Position numbers and translations under genes: made by a program
Assembly: GCA_963797175.1 (NCBI GenBank)
Contig: CAWCOL010000005.1
Coordinates: 558,001 to 622,000 of the forward strand
Origin: DATLLN01 sp963797175
Lineage (GTDB): Bacteria; Actinomycetota; Thermoleophilia; Gaiellales; JAICJC01
Reading direction: 5' to 3'
Length of the DNA stretch: 64,000 nt
In this document: piece after piece, positions 61,548 through 64,000 of the stretch
How positions within the stretch are numbered: position 1 is the first letter of the stretch
How the letters are laid out: each line of letters opens with the position of its first letter
The notes under the pieces: model-generated
The model's input: the letters and a program-made list of their open reading frames with translations, nothing else
The model's database searches: none
Told to the model about the DNA's origin: nothing

Positions 61548-61553
61548 AGTCTA
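61548..61553 (-). promoter_or_regulatory. -10 element of glnA (TAGACT)
   Basis: TAGACT on the minus strand lies 39 nt before the glnA ATG. The leader contains a strong SD (gaggaggg), in contrast to the leaderless genes. Confidence 0.5.
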
Positions 61554-61591
61554 CCGCCCGCCCCGGCGCTCCTCGGCCGCTCGGCGGAGGG

Positions 61592-62780
61592 TCAGACGGC
61601 CTCGGTGGCGTCCGCGATCTCCTGCGCCACCTCGACGATGTCGCGGTTCGCGTTCCACACCTGGAGCTGGCGCTGCGCGCCGCTGCCCTTGTCGCAGATG
61701 AACTCGATCCGGGCCAGCTGCTTGGAGCAGCCCAGTTCGCGGGCGATCGGCCGCAGCTCGCGCAGCCGCCGGCGGGCGAGCGTGCGGGCCGGCATCTTGA
61801 CGCGCCGGTCCTGGGCGAGGTCCATCAGCGGCGCGTCCAGGCCGTAGCGCGGCGGCCAGCCACTTGTTCTCGGCCAGCAGCATCCGGTTGTACCGCGTCG
61901 GCGGATGCCCCTCCTCCACCTGGTCGATCAGCTGCTTGACCAGGCACTGCACGTATGCCGCAAGGGCAACGGTGTCTTCCAGCCTGGTCTGCACGTCCAT
62001 TACCCGCAGCTCGATCGTGCCCAGCCGCGGGTGCGGCCGCACGTCCCACCAGAGGTGCGTGTAGTCGCCGATCGCGCCGGTCGCCTCCATGAAGCCGACC
62101 GCCTCGGCGTAGTCCGTGTAGTCGTCGAACAGCGGCGGCAGGCCACTGCGCGGGAAGGCCGCGAAGATCAGCGCCCGAGTGGAAGCGAGGCCGCTGGACT
62201 CGCCGCGCCAGAACGGCGAGTTGGTGGACAGGGCGAGCAGCACCGGTAGCTCGATCAGGACGCCCTCCATCACCGCCAGGCAGACCTCCGGGGAGGGCAC
62301 GGCGACGTGCACGTGCATCCCGAACACGAGCTCGCGGCGGGCGATGTACTGGAGCATCTCGACCAGCATCCGGTAGCGGTCGCGGGCCGTGATCTTCTGG
62401 TTCTCGAAGAGCGAGAACGGGTGCGTGCCGGCGGCGCCCAGTCGCATGTCGCGCGAGCGTGCGAGGTTCGCTGCGTACGCGCGGATCGCCCGCAGGTCGG
62501 CCTCGGCCGAGGCGATGTCACTGCAGACGACGGTGCCCGACTCGAGCACGCACTGCATCAGCTCGGGCTTGAGCCGGTCGGCGAACGCCCCCTGTTCGGC
62601 CTCCTCGAGCATCGGCTCGACGCCCGACACCAGGTCGAAGCTGCGCGGGTCGAGAAGCATGTACTCCTCCTCCACGCCGACCGTCAGCGGCGGCCCCTGG
62701 CCGAACCGGTGGTCGAGCACGCTCGACGCCTGGGTGGCGGTGCCGCTTCCCTTGCCCGATGCCGGTACGCCGGGAGTCAT
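61592..62780 (-). CDS. YbdK-type carboxylate-amine ligase / glutamate-cysteine ligase 2 (one frameshift)
   Basis: Member of the GCS2 family: VGVEEEYMLLDPRSFDLV at the N-terminus, GTHPFSLFENQKITARDRY, RRELVFGMHVHVAVPS, LSTNSPFWRGESSGLAS and WWDVRPHPRLGTIELRVMDV. One extra base near 61855 moves the last 90 residues (YGLDAPLMDLAQDRRV) to another frame. Corrected length is about 395 residues. It lies upstream of glnA in the same direction, 83 nt apart; glutamate chemistry links the two. The true product (gamma-glutamyl amide) is unknown. Confidence 0.87.
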
Positions 62781-62838
62781 GAGCAGGTGTTTACCCGAAA
62801 TCAGCGCGCGGCGAAAGCTCGCGGGCCCTCGGCGACGC

Positions 62839-63982
62839 TCAGCCGGCGGCGCGCGCGAGCACCGATGCGTGCGATCCGGTGCCGCCGATCCAGCCGCCGA
62901 AGGACGGGCCGGCGGCGAACACGCGGCCATTGTGCGCGACCGCGACGGCGGACAGCTGGCGGTCGAAGGGCACCGTCTCGTTCCCCCACGTGCCGCCCTC
63001 CAGCGACATCAGGAACGGCCCGGGACCGGCGGGCAGCTCGGTGCTCGCCGGCGACGATCACCTCGCCCGCCGGCCCGACTGCGACGGCCTCGCCCGTGGT
63101 GCCGGCGATCGCCGAGGTGGTGACCGGGGTGAGGCCGCCGGCGCCGCCCGACCACACGGCTGCCGTGGCGGTCGAGCCGTTGACCGTCGTGCCCGCGGCC
63201 CAGACGGTGCCGTCGGGCGCCGCGGCGAGGGCGCCGACCGTCGCGCCCGGCTTCAGCTTCAGCACGCCGTGCCAGCGCCGGCCGTCGTAGCGCATGACGA
63301 TGCCGGCGTCGTGCGTCGTCACCGTCGGGCAGCGCAGGGCGACGAAGAGGCCGCCGCCGTTGCTCGCGGCCGCCGTCACCGACGCCGAGCCGCCGCTGCA
63401 GGCGCGGTTTCGCACCGGCACGGCGACCTGCGTCCAGAAGAACCCCGTGAAGTGCCACAGCAGCGGCTGCGACACGCCGTTGTTCGCGATGCCGCCGACC
63501 CAGACGTCCATCGGCGACGAGGCGACGACCGTATCGAGCAGCCCGATCTGATCAGGCGGGATGAACGGCTGCGAGATCACCCGCCAGGCCGTGCCGTCCC
63601 AGTGGGCGACGAGCGGCTGAGGCGAGCCATTCGCCTGGATGGTCGTGTGGCCGACCGCCCAGACATCGTCGGCCGAGCTGCCGTCGATCGCGGTGAGGTA
63701 GCCCCAGCGGCCCGTCAGATCGACCGGGATGGTGTACGCCTGCCATCCACTCGCGTCGTGCCGCCACGCCATGGGCGTGTCGTAGGCGGCGCCGCCGCCC
63801 TGGCCGCCGACGGCCCAGACCTGGCCGCCCGGCACCGCCGCGAGGCCCTCGAAAGAGGTGGGGTCGCCGCCGGGGACGAGCGAGGTGCGCCAGCCGCCCG
63901 CGGCGGCACCCGCCGAGCCGACGCCGGCAAGCAGCAGGCAGACGACGGTCGCCAGGAGCAGCGCAATGCGACGTCCCCCCAT
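62839..63982 (-). CDS. Secreted beta-propeller (kelch/RCC1-like) protein (one frameshift)
   Basis: About 380 residues after correction. N-terminal signal peptide (ALLLATVVCLLLAGVGSAGA, cleavage after AGA near residue 27) followed by repeats of the type G-x-V-W-A-V-G (GGQVWAVGG, DDVWAVGH, MDVWVGG, GTVWAAG, GRVFAAG) alternating with W-x-x-x-x-V strands. This suggests a six- or seven-bladed propeller. One extra base near 63045 separates GEVIVAGE from TELPAGPGPFLMSLEGG. Function unknown. TACTGT lies 8 nt before the ATG. Confidence 0.8.
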
Positions 63983-63990
63983 CGCCGGCG

Positions 63991-63996
63991 ACAGTA
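63991..63996 (-). promoter_or_regulatory. -10 element of the secreted propeller gene (TACTGT, leaderless)
   Basis: TACTGT on the minus strand ends 8 nt before the ATG at 63982. Confidence 0.45.
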
Positions 63997-64000
63997 CCAG

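Overview
The window is one strand-biased block of housekeeping DNA from a very GC-rich bacterium. Gene content, gene order and family variants point to the Actinomycetota, probably a deep branch such as Thermoleophilia. That placement is an inference, since no 16S rRNA is present. The minus-strand backbone follows the known actinobacterial chromosomal layout: comM-yraN-rnhB-lepB-rplS-trmD-rimM-khpA-rpsP-ffh-ftsY / smc-rnc-acpP-plsX-rpmF-yceD-sepIVA-coaD-rsmD-recG-fakAB-asp23 / ribH-ribBA-ribE-ribD-rpe / rsmB-fmt-def-priA-metK-gpsA-der-cmk-plsC / aroA-tyrA-aroF / rluB-scpB-scpA / coaE-rpsA / polA / glnA. No tRNA, rRNA, CRISPR array, insertion sequence or phage gene was seen.

Layout. 1-7.4 kb: DNA processing, ribosome maturation and signal-recognition-particle genes. 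7.4-9 kb: an LDH2-family dehydrogenase on the plus strand and a GNAT gene, both lying between ftsY and smc. 9-16.9 kb: SMC, RNase III, ACP/PlsX lipid genes, L32, a SepIVA-like division protein, CoaD and RsmD. 16.9-21.8 kb: RecG, a fused FakA-FakB fatty-acid kinase and Asp23. 21.9-26.8 kb: rpmB (plus) and a complete riboflavin operon with rpe. 27-29 kb: a PAS-PAS-GGDEF-EAL protein on the plus strand that splits the usual rsmB-rpe neighbourhood. 29-39 kb: formylation/deformylation, PriA, MetK, GpsA, Der and a Cmk-PlsC fusion. 39-45 kb: aromatic amino-acid genes, TrpS and a VOC dioxygenase. 45-50 kb: ScpAB/RluB, a gene-free palindrome-rich stretch, a lytic transglycosylase, CoaE and ribosomal protein S1 with a long acidic tail. 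50-64 kb: a GHL15-like lipoprotein, PolA, malic enzyme, a tandem GNAT, an Asp-box propeller lipoprotein, glutamine synthetase, a YbdK-type ligase and a second secreted propeller.

Two window-wide patterns matter most. (1) At 21 gene starts a TAnnnT hexamer (bacterial -10 element) ends only 6-11 nt before the start codon, usually with no Shine-Dalgarno sequence. This suggests widespread leaderless transcription. Genes with an upstream SD (rplS, rpsP, acpP, rpsA, glnA) have the hexamer 29 or more nt away. Inside operons the link is instead a 4-nt NTGA start/stop overlap (ATGA, GTGA, TTGA, and CTGA for priA). (2) Twenty-two genes, many of them essential, are interrupted by about 45 frameshift sites. 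All are explained by one (sometimes two) extra bases, often one extra C or G in a run. They are clustered, and long stretches have none. The simplest reading is insertion-biased sequencing or assembly error, so I annotate these genes as intact CDSs with noted shifts. Their spans are correct but a naive translation of them will break.
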